From Corinectria fuckeliana (taxonomy: Eukaryota; Ascomycota; Sordariomycetes; Hypocreales; Nectriaceae), in assembly GCA_019137255.1 (NCBI GenBank), contig WPDH01000272.1:1-64000 (forward strand): 64,000 nt of DNA. Reading direction: 5' to 3'. The position numbers and the translations under genes were made by a program. Numbering within the stretch: the stretch's first letter is position 1; each line of letters begins with the position of its first letter. Below, piece by piece: positions 45,361-56,192 of the stretch. The notes beneath the pieces were generated by a model. That model was not told the DNA's origin. It did no database searches and was given only the letters and a program-made list of their open reading frames with translations.

Positions 45361-46559
45361 ATGGCCTCTCAAGATTCAGCCTCACTCGCCTTCGTCGTCC
45401 TCGGCGCCGGTGTGATTGGTCTTACAACGGCATTGTCGATTCGTGCTGAATTCCCCTCATCTCGCATCGCCATTGTTGCCAGGCATTTCCCCGGAGACTA
45501 CCACGTCGACTATTGCTCACCATGGGCGGGAGGGAACGGGTGTTCTTCAGCAAACGACAACGGCCTTCTAGAATCATTTGACCGAGTTACCTTTGAGGAG
45601 TTTCAGAGCATTTCGCGGAATCACCCCGAAGCTGGGATCGAGTCATCAGCCCTAAGAATGATCTTTGATCAGAAAGCCGAAGATGCAGAGATCCTGAGCA
45701 AAGGAACTGGAAAGGTTTGGTATGATAGGCTGGTTGGGGGTCTAATTCTACTCGGCGACAAAGAGTTACCCAAGGGTGCAGTGTTCGGGATGGAGGCCCC
45801 GTCTACCTTTGTCATCAACACGCAAGTGTATTTGCAGTGGTATGAATTACTCAATGCCATTTCAGTATTTTGAGTCCCCCGTCTCTAACTTCGCAGGTAA
45901 TTGGCGAAATGCCGAAGTGCCGAAGTGCAGCTTCTACGCCGAGAGGTCGAGTCCATCGACCAAGCCTTCATTTCACCCGAAGTCACTGCCGTTTTCAACT
46001 GCACTGGGCTAGGGTCATACAGCCTAGACGGCGTGAGAGACGAGGACATGTACCCGACTCGGGGGCAGACAGTCCTCGTAGAACAGCCCATCCAGCCTCT
46101 CAAGAGGATGTACTTTCGATCGCCTCGACGGGTCGACAACGAAACCACGTACGTTTTTCAGAGGCCTCTCGCAGGCGGAATCGTGCTAGGAGGCTGCCGA
46201 GAAGACGGAAACTGGGACGGCAAAGTCAGTCTAGACTTCGCCAACGACATCATGAAAAGATGCTGCGCACTTGCCCCGGAGCTCGGCAAGCCAGAGGACC
46301 TCAAGGTTATCAAGCATGGTGTTGGGCTGAGGCCTAACAGAAAGGGAGGGCCACGGATTGAGGCCGAAAAGAGATGGAGAGGGCTGGTCGTGCACAACTA
46401 CGGTGCTTCTGGTGCTGGATACCAGGCCTCGTGGTGAGTTGGGTTGATTTGAAAGTGATAATCAGCGAGCTAACAACACGCAGGGGAATGGCTAAACATG
46501 GGGTCAAGCTACTGACTGAAGCGCTTGGGAAAGGTCCTTCGGCAGTGTCGAAGCTATGA
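45361..46559 (+). CDS. FAD-dependent D-amino-acid oxidase, peroxisomal; exon junction suspect
   Basis: The FAD-binding motif VVLGAGVIGLTTAL is at residue ~11 and the family block NCTGLGS in exon 2. VVHNYGASGAGYQASW precedes a C-terminal SKL peroxisomal signal. These enzymes oxidise D-amino acids to 2-oxo acids, ammonia and H2O2. Start 45361 is preferred because the FAD motif follows at once. Exon 1 is 45361-45839 and exon 3 is 46484-46559. The obvious acceptor at 45896 puts TAA (45898-45900) in frame directly after VYLQW, where family members have Leu. Using the AG at 45916-45917 instead (exon 2, 45918-46433) restores a 356-residue frame but drops about seven residues. An 8-bp tandem duplication (GCCGAAGT twice) lies there. 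The gene may be functional through the second acceptor or newly inactivated. Confidence 0.8.
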
Positions 46560-48073
46560 GCTGAGGCTGGTCTACGAGGGTTGTGCTAGAATGGTCAGCT
46601 ACTTTCAGCTTAGATGCCGTCAAGTCTTGGGCTATCTAAACTCAACGTTTATCAAAACTTCGGATACCAATAATGCTTGTTTCGTTCATTGTTGATTATT
46701 GCTTCTATGGGATACAATTTTATTTCCTTTATACTGCTATCCACAGGTCAGATGTTTATGGAGACGCTGTGCTGTCGAAAGTTAAGGGTACTGATCTGGT
46801 CAATGCCTGATTCTCATTTTATTTACAGGCTAGTCGATAACTCAATATCTCCTTACTAGAAGGTTCGTTAAACACCATAAGCAGAAAATTTGCAATAGCT
46901 TCAAAGAGAGCACTCTTCCTTGTCCGATGGTCTGGTAAAAGTGTGTCGGAGATGTGTTAGGCAGTCAATATGCTGCGCTACGGGTGTAGCTGTGAGGCAG
47001 GGGGATAAATCCTGGAATTTCGCCCACGCTACAGCCAACGCCTTTTCAACTTACAACTACTCGTCTCTTGGTATCCCTTAACTACTACCTACAAGACCGC
47101 CGTTGACAACGCCCCCGTTTTCATCTCCCTTGTCTTAGAGTATACTTTGGAAGCTCTCTATCCCGTTTTGACCTGACGTGTTTAAGATACCAAGCTCCCC
47201 AAAGGCTCCGTTCCAAAGTCGGCGACCACATCTCGCTAATAGCAGCACCTAGTAGAACCCATCATTTCCCAATGTCTCTACCTTACACGCAAGAAGGCGA
47301 ACTTTGCCCATCAAAGGTAGAATCCTGACACTACGCCGACTTTCTTACATACAGCACATCCAGGTTGGGTTGGATTCCAGCACGAGCCAGAAAGAGGCCC
47401 TCGTCCGAGGTTGCGGGTTTGAATGACTACGTTGCCCTGATGGAAATTGCAGATACACATCGAGCTGGAGTATGGAGGTCTCTAGCGGTCGATGAGATTG
47501 AGCCGAGCCTGGGAAAAGGGACCGATTGTTGCTAAAGCAGCCACCGCGCACGGAGAGTCCCAGTCTGCCTCGCAGCTTGAGCTACGATCCAATGGCGGGT
47601 ATGACAATCTCCCAGAGTTGCCCGGGGCTGCCGCTCTCTCTGCCGGTCTTGACAATCGAAGCATGGTCCCAAGAATGCCAGAGACGGGAACCGTAGATCC
47701 TGTAGCTTTTCTGAATCTAAACTTCAACCCAGTAGCTGCGACAGCTGACACAGTTCAAGCCTGGCGCGGTCTAATTGAAGAATGAGGTAAAAGGAGGAAC
47801 CCCGTAGTGCCTACTTCATCTGGACTTGGAAACGTGTTGGGAAAAGGGTTTGGATCGTCTGAGTAGGAGGACTCAATCACTCAGCACGTCACATTCCTCG
47901 CAGGTGTCACTGTAGTACGCACAGTCTAGTGGCCGGGACTTCAATGCGGATACATGACTTTCATCTATCGCTCGACGCTTATATCAGGCATTTTTGCTAG
48001 ACTATTTGAGATGCACTTCATCGGAACGGCTCCTCTACGAGCTCTCAAGTCGCACATGGCCCAAAGGCTTAGT
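46560..48073. other. intergenic with one doubtful ORF
   Basis: An open frame at 47492-47785 (97 codons, ending AATADTVQAWRGLIEE) has ordinary composition and could be a remnant of a regulatory-protein gene, but no domain is recognisable and no upstream exon could be joined. Otherwise nothing is seen. Confidence 0.4.
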
Positions 48074-49157
48074 CTAGGGCTTCTCCTTGACTACAGACTG
48101 AAGAAAGTCCACAGCATTCCTCAAGCTCTGAAAGCCAGCAACCTGCTCCCCGCTTGCCTTTTCAACATCCACATCGCCGAGCCTCACATCAAACCCATGT
48201 TCTCCTTCTTCGGGGAACTCTGTGCGCACCTGGACCCCAGCGGCTCGCAGTTTCTTCGCAGCCTGCGTGCTCAGCTCTACCGGCACCGCAGAGTCATTCT
48301 TGCCGTGGACGAGCATCGTGGAAGGCAGTTTGGCGAGGTCACCGAACGCCAGTGGGAACAGGTTTCTGTGGCGCTCCGGGATTGCTGAGACTCCTTCCTT
48401 GGCGACTGCGCGGCCGAGACCCTCGATGCCCGTTATGTAGTCGAGATATAGAGCGTCGATATGGAGAGCCGAGGCCAATGCCAGTCTGCGATCGGCGAGA
48501 TCCCCGGCAAACGGATACCCAGACAGCACCTTCCTCTCATCACCTTGACTCGTCCTTGGGAAGTCTGCCAAGATTGAACTCGCGTCAAACACCGGCTGCT
48601 TAAGGATGTTGGTTCCAGGCGTGGTGTATCGAGAATAGGTGGCGTCCAGCATGCCGTAGATGAGCAAAATCCCGCTGGGCTGCTTGGTGACGGTTGCTGC
48701 TGTCGCCAACGCAAGATAGCCTCCGGCGCTTGATCCTGCCAAGATGACCGAGCCGAGCTTGCAGCCAAGCTCCCGTGGAAGCGAGGACAGCACCCATTCG
48801 TACGCATCCACGGCGTCTTCGAGCGAGCTTTGGGCGGTGGTCTCTGGGACCAAGCGATAGTCGGGCGTAACGAAGATCCATTTCCGAGACGCGCAGGCGT
48901 TCACCAGCCAGTACGGCATAAAAGAATAGCGGTCACCGAAGATCTAGAGCAGAATGTTAGTTTCTCGTCGTAGGAAAATGCCGTTGACCACTTGCCAAAA
49001 AGCCGCCATGGTAGTGCACAAGCACCGTGCTCGGCGATGCTTCATCTATCTGCTCGGGATACACGACGTCGAGCTTGATGGCGCCGTCTCGAACGGACTT
49101 GTAACTGATCGTCTTGGCCTTGTAGCCGTCCAGACTTTTGAGCGGAAAAGAGGCCAT
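48074..49157 (-). CDS. alpha/beta hydrolase, HSL/fold-3 family
   Basis: Exons 49157-48996 and 48943-48074 encode 343 residues. VLVHYHGGFL carries the HGG oxyanion motif. The nucleophile elbow is LAGSSAGGYLAL (GxSxG), the acid is in LVHGKNDSAVP and the His in GEHGFDVR. This is the hormone-sensitive-lipase-like family of esterases and lipases. The intron starts GCAAGT rather than GT. It is 52 nt with branch point ACTAAC and end CTCTAG, and removing it joins HGGFL to IFGDRYSF in frame. No GT donor nearby keeps frame, so this is a GC-AG intron. Start 49157 is preferred; an upstream in-frame Met at 49190 adds 11 residues. The substrate is unknown. Confidence 0.87.
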
Positions 49158-49699
49158 GATGGGAGAGTGCCGGTACTCGAGTTTCGACACAGCTAGTTGC
49201 GAACAAGTAAAACAGCTCGGGTCAAGTCAAGGCAGCGACATGAGGGGATAAGTATTACCGACGCTGACGAGTCCGGAAATGATCCGCAATCATTCACGCT
49301 GTATTGCCATGTGGAGTATTGACTTCAGCGTCCCGGCATTAGCTTCGGTTCGGAACATGCTCGGCTTCTCGGTAAGAATCAAGTAGGAATAGTCAGCATG
49401 GGTTCCCCTCAGATGCTTGGTTTCCAATGGCTCACCGAGATACTCGAATGCTCCGTGATGTTGTTCAAGGCGCGTTAGGGAGATGCTGAGCGAGACAGCA
49501 GATAAATCTAGCGGTAGGTAGGCTGTTCGATGGATCCTCCAAAGTGCCAACTCCCAAACACCACAACCTAGTGAGAACAAACAAAGTATTCACACAAAGG
49601 GCGAATAAATAACAAGTTAGATTTTGAATGGTACGAAAGGCTAAGCACATTATAGGGCATCACAGGGTAAAGACAAAAATCACTAAAACTAGGCCCGTA
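49158..49699. other. intergenic
   Basis: No gene is seen between the hydrolase gene and the decayed membrane-protein gene. Confidence 0.45.
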
Positions 49700-51030
49700 C
49701 GCAAAAGCGACTTTCACTCTCACTCACGGACCTTTCTCAACCCGACCCTCTCCTTGGGATATTCTTCCACGATGCCAAGTCGTACAGCCCCATTCAAGCC
49801 CTCGGCCTTGAAGAGCTTCCGCTCCTTTTCGTCGTCCACCAGCGACATAGAGCAGAACTCGTCGCCCATCCCGTCGTAGTCGGCCTGCACAAGGCACTGC
49901 CAGGCATTGTCTCCAACTCGAGACACCTCAGTTTTCGTCAAGAAGACAGCCGTTATGAGGTGACCAGGACAAGGTGGATTCCCAGCAGTGCTGTCATGGC
50001 GCTCAGTCCCCAGGACATCTTCGGGAACTGCTCGCTCTGGAACTACGAGACCGTGGCGTTGTCGCCGACGTCAAAGTACAACAGCATGTCGTAGTAGGCC
50101 ATGCGCCCGATGAGGATGAAGTACGCCTGCCAGGAAAGAGCGGAATCGCCCGTTCTCCGCATCACGTCCTGGAATATCCGGAGCTGGAGCGGGCTGGTGA
50201 ACTGGTACGAGACGCGAGACGCATTTGCGGCCTGGGACCCGAGCCCGCAGGCCGCGCACATGAACATGCCAAACGAGTAGATGTCTTTCAGATAGTGGCG
50301 GAAACAGTTTTCCCGCGGCGTTATGACGAGCTTGTTCAGGCCCTAGTCGCTGCTGAAGTAGAAGTTTCTCGGGCCCTCGGAATCCGAGGAGTTGGCGAGC
50401 GAGCCGATGTTTGCGGAAGCTGATATGTTGAGCAGCTGGTAGTTTCGGCCTGTGAGCAACGGGATGTCGTCGTCTTCTTGGAGGCACGTCAGGCCATACG
50501 CGAGGTTGTCCGGACTCGTTATCGTGAAGTCGGAGCTGTTTCTATTGACGATGCTTGGATACCGCGGATATAGAGAGGAGACAAGTCCAGGGCCAAAGTA
50601 CATGAGCTTCTGGAGTATGTTCCGCTCGCCGGCGTCGTGGGCGTGGGCTACTGGCTGCGTCCAGGTCATGTCTACGGTTCCCGAGTCTTCAGTGTCTTTG
50701 CCCTCAATATCGAACGATGCTTGGTGTAAGTCCTAAGTAATGCCGGGTTCGTCGGGAAGTATGAGACCCTCGGGCGCATACACCGGTGTCAGGGTCCCAT
50801 TCAAGACCCATCCCTCCAACTCGTATAGCCAATGCTCAGGCCCGCAGGTGAGAGTAGATAGCTTTTGGAAAAAGGGAATTGCGGGCGCCGAAGCGGCTTG
50901 GGCGGGGAGGATGCTTGGCGAGGGGCGTGTAGTCGGAATGCTGAGGGGCTGCGGTCGGTTCGGACATGCTGCGGTAAAGACGCCGGAGGTTCCTTCGGAG
51001 CTTCCGGGATGAGTTGAAGATGGCCATCAA
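49700..51030 (-). pseudogene. decayed membrane/extracellular protein gene
   Basis: One minus-strand frame reads sensibly from about 50870 to 49960 but holds four stops. Readable pieces include LTCGPEHWLYELEGWVLNGT, YAPEGLILPDEPGI, RNILQKLMYFGPGLVSSLYP, LYSFGMFMCAACGLGSQAAN-like sequence and MSWGLSAMTALLGIHLVLVT, a TM segment. Stops follow EPGIT, FYFSSD, NATVS and LVLVTS; three are TAG and one TAA, each explicable as CAG or CAA mutated at C. An in-frame start upstream is not clear: an ORF from 51030 lies in another frame. The sequons, Cys spacing and TM segment resemble fungal surface proteins, but I do not recognise the family. Confidence 0.6.
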
Positions 51031-51348
51031 AGGCTGCTACATGTATCGTGAGCTTGACGACAGGTCCATCACTACCGTTACAGCCTGCGACTTGTCATGT
51101 AGATGAAGGCATCAGACATTCCCGTCCGTGGAAAACGCCTTGCCAGCCGGTCACAACCACAGACTCTGATCCTTCTCGAATGTGCATGCAGCTAGTCTAC
51201 TAGACGCTCGCTCAATTCTCTGCCCAGTCCCCCACCTCGTGTAGTCTCGAATCAGCTGCGGCATCCTGAGAACAGCACTAGAGGCAACGTCAGTCTCACC
51301 CCCCCTGCGCGCTTCTGCTTTCATCCACTGCTGTGCGGCAGCCTCACG
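51031..51348. other. intergenic
   Basis: No feature is seen. This lies between two minus-strand genes. Confidence 0.45.
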
Positions 51349-51930
51349 TCAGACATCCCTCTTCACGTCGCCTCCGTCCTGCCCTTCGCTCCCGTCGCGG
51401 ACGCCCACGTACAGGATGTCGTGCAGCACCTGCTTCCACTCCCCAGCCTCGTCGTCCCGCCGCCACCAGTACCTCGCCCTGACGAGCAGCCCTCTGCCGC
51501 GCCCGTCGTCGTCCCCCCACATGTCGGCCTTGACGCCCGCCCAGCCCTGCGCCGCCGCCCTCCGCCGCACTTCCTCGACCGACGCGAAGCCCGCGGGGGC
51601 CACGTGGGCCAGCGCGCCAAAGTCCGCGGCCTCGGCTGCCGTGAGCGGCAGCACCGTGTAGTAGCTGGTGCGCGTCGTCGAGCCGACGTCCTCGTCTTTG
51701 GCGAGGTGGCCGGCTTCTCGGAGCATGCTGGTGACGAGCGGGCCGGCTTCGCGGAGGTACTGCACGATGGTCTCTCTGTTGCGGGCGGCGTAGCTGGGCG
51801 TCGGACGGCAGATCTGGCGGATGTCTGGCGCGTAGAAGAGGCCTTTTTCTTCCGGGGTTTGCGCTTGTCGGTACTTGGCCATTAGGTCGCACAGGTCAAC
51901 GAACACTTCGGAGGGGGTTTGAGAGGCCAT
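51349..51930 (-). CDS. NTF2-like hypothetical protein
   Basis: This single-exon frame encodes 193 residues from ATG 51930 (MASQTPSEVFVDLCDLMAKY). The order is an N-terminal helix, a central segment SYYTVLPLTAAEAADFGALA, then AQGWAGVKADMWGDDD and a strand pair LLVRARYWWRR / EWKQVLHDILYVGVRD. The predicted helix-sheet order and length resemble SnoaL/NTF2-like proteins, but no exact family is recognised. An upstream in-frame Met at 52170 would add 80 residues that look non-coding, so the internal start is preferred. The C-terminal half is very GC-rich. Function is unknown. Confidence 0.6.
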   Translation of the reverse strand: MASQTPSEVFVDLCDLMAKYRQAQTPEEKGLFYAPDIRQICRPTPSYAARNRETIVQYLREAGPLVTSMLREAGHLAKDEDVGSTTRTSYYTVLPLTAAEAADFGALAHVAPAGFASVEEVRRRAAAQGWAGVKADMWGDDDGRGRGLLVRARYWWRRDDEAGEWKQVLHDILYVGVRDGSEGQDGGDVKRDV

Positions 51931-52437
51931 TCTGAGGTTGAAGCTGGACAAGATAGATAGATGTAGGGGAGAGAAGATGGTTTCGACCGTCATGCCAGAA
52001 TACCCATGATATGGACAGGCTGCTGACAAATTACCGACTACTACTGCCAGGCTGTAAGAGTCATCGCAGCTACTAAAGCTGATAATCAATGGAGCTGTTG
52101 CAATAAGCCATGCTCGATACAATCGTGTCCTCCTCTTTGCTCGTGGTGGGGGTTCCGGATTTCCATCCATGGATTCTATGTGGACCCCGTCACCTCTTCC
52201 GATAGCGCAGAATGCCCTGTATCTTTTAGTGATCGCCCACTAACGCCCACTAACGCCCACTAACACTCACCAACACCCACCAACACCCACTAAACGCCCC
52301 GAACAGCCGCTGGCGGGAGCCACTCAACCACACGGCTCAATCTACACGTGTTCCGTCATGGCCCAACGCCAACTTCAACCTCAACCCGGGCTCACTTCAA
52401 TCCTCACCTTCACCACAACCTCCCCACAGCGGCAACC
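51931..52437. other. intergenic with a 10-bp minisatellite
   Basis: This is the divergent promoter region of the NTF2-like gene and RFT1. It holds the tandem array at 52234-52293. An in-frame Met at 52348 could extend RFT1 by 30 low-complexity residues. Confidence 0.55.
52234..52293 (+). repeat. 10-bp tandem repeat (CGCCCACTAA type, six units)
   Basis: The units are CGCCCACTAA three times, then CACTCACCAA, CACCCACCAA and CACCCACTAA. The array lies about 150-200 bp before the RFT1 start, within its presumed promoter. Confidence 0.85.
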
Positions 52438-54233
52438 ATGCCGTCCTCACCAGCCCCCAAGGCCGCAGCAGCAGCTGCCTCGCCCAAACCCGCTCCAAGC
52501 GCAGCCGCACCCCCCTCCATGCTCAAAGGCGCATCCCTCCTCATCGTCCTGCAAATCGCCTCCCGCCTCATCACCTTCGTCGCCAACCAGCTCCTCCTGC
52601 GCTTCCTCACCGCGCCGCTCCTCGGCCTCTCCACCCAGCTTGAGGTCTACTACCTCTCCGTGCTCTTCTTCGGGCGCGAGAGCCTCCGCGTCGCCATCCA
52701 GCGCCAGGGCCGCCGCGACGGCAACGACGACGACGACGACGACGATGCCCCCGCCAAGGAGAGCCAGGCCGTCGTCAACCTGGGCTACCTCGCCATCGGC
52801 CTCGGGTCCGTCGTGAGCCTGGGCCTCGGGTGGATGTACCTCGCGTCCGCCAGCGAGGCGACCCTCGCGACGCCGTATCTCGTCCGCTCGCTGTACCTCT
52901 ACAGCCTCGCCGCCATGGTCGAGCTTCTCTCGGAACCGTGCTTCGTGCTCATGCAGATGCGCCTGCAGTTCGGCACCCGCGCCGCCGCCGAGTCCGTCGC
53001 CACCTTCCTGCGCTGCCTCGTCGTCCTCGGCTCCGCCGTCTGGGCGTCCCGGCAGCAGCGCGACCTCGGCGTGCTGCCCTTTGCCCTCGGCCAGATGACG
53101 TACGGCGCCGCGCTGCTGCTCGTCTACCTCGTCTCCGGGTACCGCCTGGCCTCGTCCGCGGGCTTCTCCGTTCTTCCCCGGGCGGTAGCGGCGAGAGCGA
53201 CGGGGGACTCGCGGTTCTGGGGCGCCTACTTTGACAGGCCGACTATGAGTCTCGCCGGCAGCATGATGGCCCAGAGCGTGGTGAAGCACCTCCTGACCCA
53301 GGGCGACACCTTTCTCGTCTCCATGCTCGCCAGCGCCAGCGTCCAGGGCGTGTACGCACTGGCAAACAACTACGGCGGCCTCTTGGCTCGCCTGCTCTTC
53401 CAGCCCGTCGAGGAGAGCAGCCGGAGCTACTTTTCCCGTCTGCTGTCCTCTCCAGAGGCACGCGCGCCCATGGCAGCGGGCGACAAATCACCAGCGCAAG
53501 CGTCGTCAGCCGTCAAGGAGGCCCGGCACGACCTCCGCACCCTCCTCCGTCTTTACATCCTCCTCTCCGTCATCATCGTCAACATCGGCCCGTTCGTCGC
53601 GCCTCCCTTGCTCGCCATCGTAGCCGGCCAGCGCTGGGCAGGTTCCGGCGCCGGAAACGTGCTGGCTGCGTACTGCCTCTACATCCCCTTCCTCGCCCTC
53701 AACGGCCTGACAGAGTCGTTCGTGGCGTCTGTCGCGACGGAAGCCGAGGTCCATCAGCAATCAGGCTGGATGGGCGCATTTTCCGTGGTCTTTGCCTCAT
53801 CGGCCTTTGTCTTCATGCGCGTCTTCCCGCTGGGCGCTATCGGCTTGGTGGCGGCCAACATGATCAACATGTTCTGCCGCATTGTCTGGAGTGGCCTCTT
53901 CATCAGCCGCTTCTTCCGCCGGCACGGCGTCGACTTCGGCTTCAAGACGCTGCTGCCCGACGGTGCAACGAGCGTGACGGGGCCGGTAGCCACGGCCTTG
54001 GTTCTCAGACATTTGCAGCTTCACAAGGGCGCGGAAGACGAGCCCTTCAAAACTCTTATCAAAGTTACCGCTCCGACAATCCCTGTATTGCTTCTTATGT
54101 ACGTTTTAACAAATCCCGAAACCCGCATCGCAACGTGCAGCGTCTAACATTTCCCCGCAGCCTGTTCTTCGAGCGCCGTTTTATCCTCGAGTGCCTCCAA
54201 TACGTCCGCGGTCGCAAAACCGCCAAACAATGA
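52438..54233 (+). CDS. RFT1: RFT1-family oligosaccharide-lipid translocation protein
   Basis: Exons 52438-54098 and 54161-54233 sum to 1734 nt, 577 residues. The protein has an Ala/Pro-rich N-terminus, then about a dozen TM segments. Family landmarks are LLIVLQIASRLITFVANQLL, LEVYYLSVLFFGRESLRVAI, the GDTFLVSMLAS block, GVYALANNYGGLLARLLFQP with VEESSRSYFS, and LNGLTESFVASVA. A run of seven Asp (GNDDDDDDDAP) follows the first conserved block. RFT1 acts in the ER membrane in N-glycan assembly, helping supply Man5GlcNAc2-PP-dolichol to the lumen; its flippase activity is debated. It is a housekeeping gene, convergent with DBP3 with 55 bp between the stops. Confidence 0.95.
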
Positions 54234-54288
54234 TCCACATACGCTCATCTAGATTTCTCATCCAGATTTCTCATCCACGGCAACCCCT

Positions 54289-56192
54289 CTAGTCGAAAGT
54301 AATCTTGGTCGACTTCGCATTCGGGTCGACGTCCTTGAAAAAGGCACCGTACATGTCGTGGGTCTTCTTCTTGACCGTAGTTCCGAACTTGAGGAGGTCT
54401 TCGGGTACTTCCTGGTTGGCGCCCTTGAGAATGTTGACGAGACTGTAGAGTGTAAGTACTTTTGCGTTTAAAAATTTGAGGCGATGCTTACGAGCCAGAG
54501 TGGGCCTTGTCTTGGACGGTGAACATGGTGATGGCCTCACCAGTCTTGCCAGCGCGGCCAGTTCGTCCGATACGGTGAACGTAGTCTTCGATAGTCAAGG
54601 GGAACTAAAACCGTGGTATTAGAACAAGGTCGGAATACAGGATAGAGGGAGCAGCATACTGTGACGTTAATGACCAATTTGACCTCGGGAATGTCCAGGC
54701 CTCGGGCGGCAACATCGGTGGCAACGAGAACCGGCGTAGCGCCAGACTTGAAGGCCTCCAGACTCCTCGTTCGCTGCTCCTGTCGCAGATCGCCGTGGAT
54801 GCCGGCGACGCGAATGCCCTTGCGGGCCAGGAAGCCCTCAATGCGGGTGGCCTCCTTCTTGTAGAGACAGAAGACCAGGATACGGTCGTCCTTTTGCTTG
54901 CCCTGGGTGTGCTCCTTGAGGATCTGCAGCAGACGGAACTCCTTGTCCCTGCCGTCGACGACCTCGACGCGCTGGGTGATACGCGCGTTGGCCTGCAGTT
55001 CAACGGCGCCGTCGGCCGACTCCTTGCCGCCGGGGCCAATGGCGATCTTGACGGGGCTGACCATGAAGGACGAGGCCAGAGCCTGCACCGACGCGGGCCA
55101 CGTGGCGGTGAACATGAGCGTCTGACGCTCCTCGCGCGGTCGGCAGTCGCCGAGGATCTGCTTGATGTCGTCCTCGAAACCCTTGTCGAGCATGCGATCG
55201 GCCTCGTCCAGCACGGCAAACTTGGCGCCGCTGAGGTCGACGGTGCCGTCCGACATGAAGTCCTTGAGCCGGCCGGGCGTGGCGACAATGATGTCAGCGC
55301 CGCGCCGTAGCTGCGCACGCTGGTCGTCCTTGGATGCGCCGCCGAATAGGCACACGCACTTGAGGTTGACGAGCGACGCCACCTTGGCCATCTGCTCGTA
55401 GGTCTGCATGGCGAGCTCGCGAGTGGGCGAGACGATGACGGCCTTGGTGTGCTTGCCCTTCTCAGCTAGCACGGCCTCAACGCAGGGCAGGGCGAAGGCC
55501 ATGGTCTTTCCGGAGCCGGTCTCTGCGACGCCGATGGCGTCGCGGGCGGAGAGCGTAAACGGCCACGAGGCAGACTGGATCGGGGTGGGCGTGGTGTAGT
55601 TTGCAAAGGGCGAGGGCTTCTTCTCGAGGAGGTTGGTGGCGGGCAGGTGGCGGAACTCGAGGATGGGGCGGAGGGTGGGCTGGTCGGTCTTGGGGTCGGT
55701 GATGGTGATTTCGTTGGTGGCCAGGAAGGCGTCAATGTCGGCCTGCGGGACGTTGGAAAGGGCCATGGTCTGGACGTAGGCGCCGATGGAAGAGACGGGC
55801 AACGAGGAGCCATTGGTGTCGGTCTTGGCCTTCTTCTTGTCCTTCTTTTCCTTCTTGGACTTCTTCTCCTTGGGCGCTTCCTCGACGGCGACAACTGCCT
55901 CAACCGGGGGCTCGACCTCCTTCACCTTCTTCTGCTTCTTGTCCTTCTTGGCCTTCTTGACTTTCTGCTCAGCCTCAGCCTCAGCCTCAACCTCAACCTC
56001 GGGTTCAGCGCTGCCGACTCCAGCCTCAGCCTCCTCGGCCTTGCGCTTCTTCTCCTTCTTCTTTTCCTTGCGCTCCTTCTTCTCCTTCTTCAAGCGGGCC
56101 TTCTCGGCGGCGGCATTGGCGTCGTCGGCCGTCTTGGACTTCTTGGCGGGCCGGTCCTCGCTGTCAGCGAGGGAGTGTTTCGTCGCAGCCAT
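54289..56192 (-). CDS. DBP3: ATP-dependent DEAD-box RNA helicase Dbp3
   Basis: Exons 56192-54660, 54604-54492 and 54442-54289 sum to 1800 nt, 599 residues. The first ~140 residues are Lys/Glu-rich (KKEKKERKEKKKEKKRK and similar), a nucleolar-type basic extension. The helicase core has TPIQ (Q motif), AETGSGKT (I), PTRELA (Ia), DEAD (II), MFTATWP (III, TAT), ILVFC (IV), ATDVAARGLDIP (V) and HRIGRTGR (VI, formed across the first intron). Dbp3 is a nucleolar helicase that assists 60S ribosomal subunit biogenesis and pre-rRNA processing at site A3. The Lys-rich tail, the motif set and DMYGAFFKD near the C-terminus fit Dbp3. The gene is intact. Confidence 0.95.

Noticed and set aside
52447..53289. 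280-codon frame antisense to RFT1
   Set aside because: Low-complexity Gly/Glu/Arg translation; RFT1 on the other strand is unambiguous.
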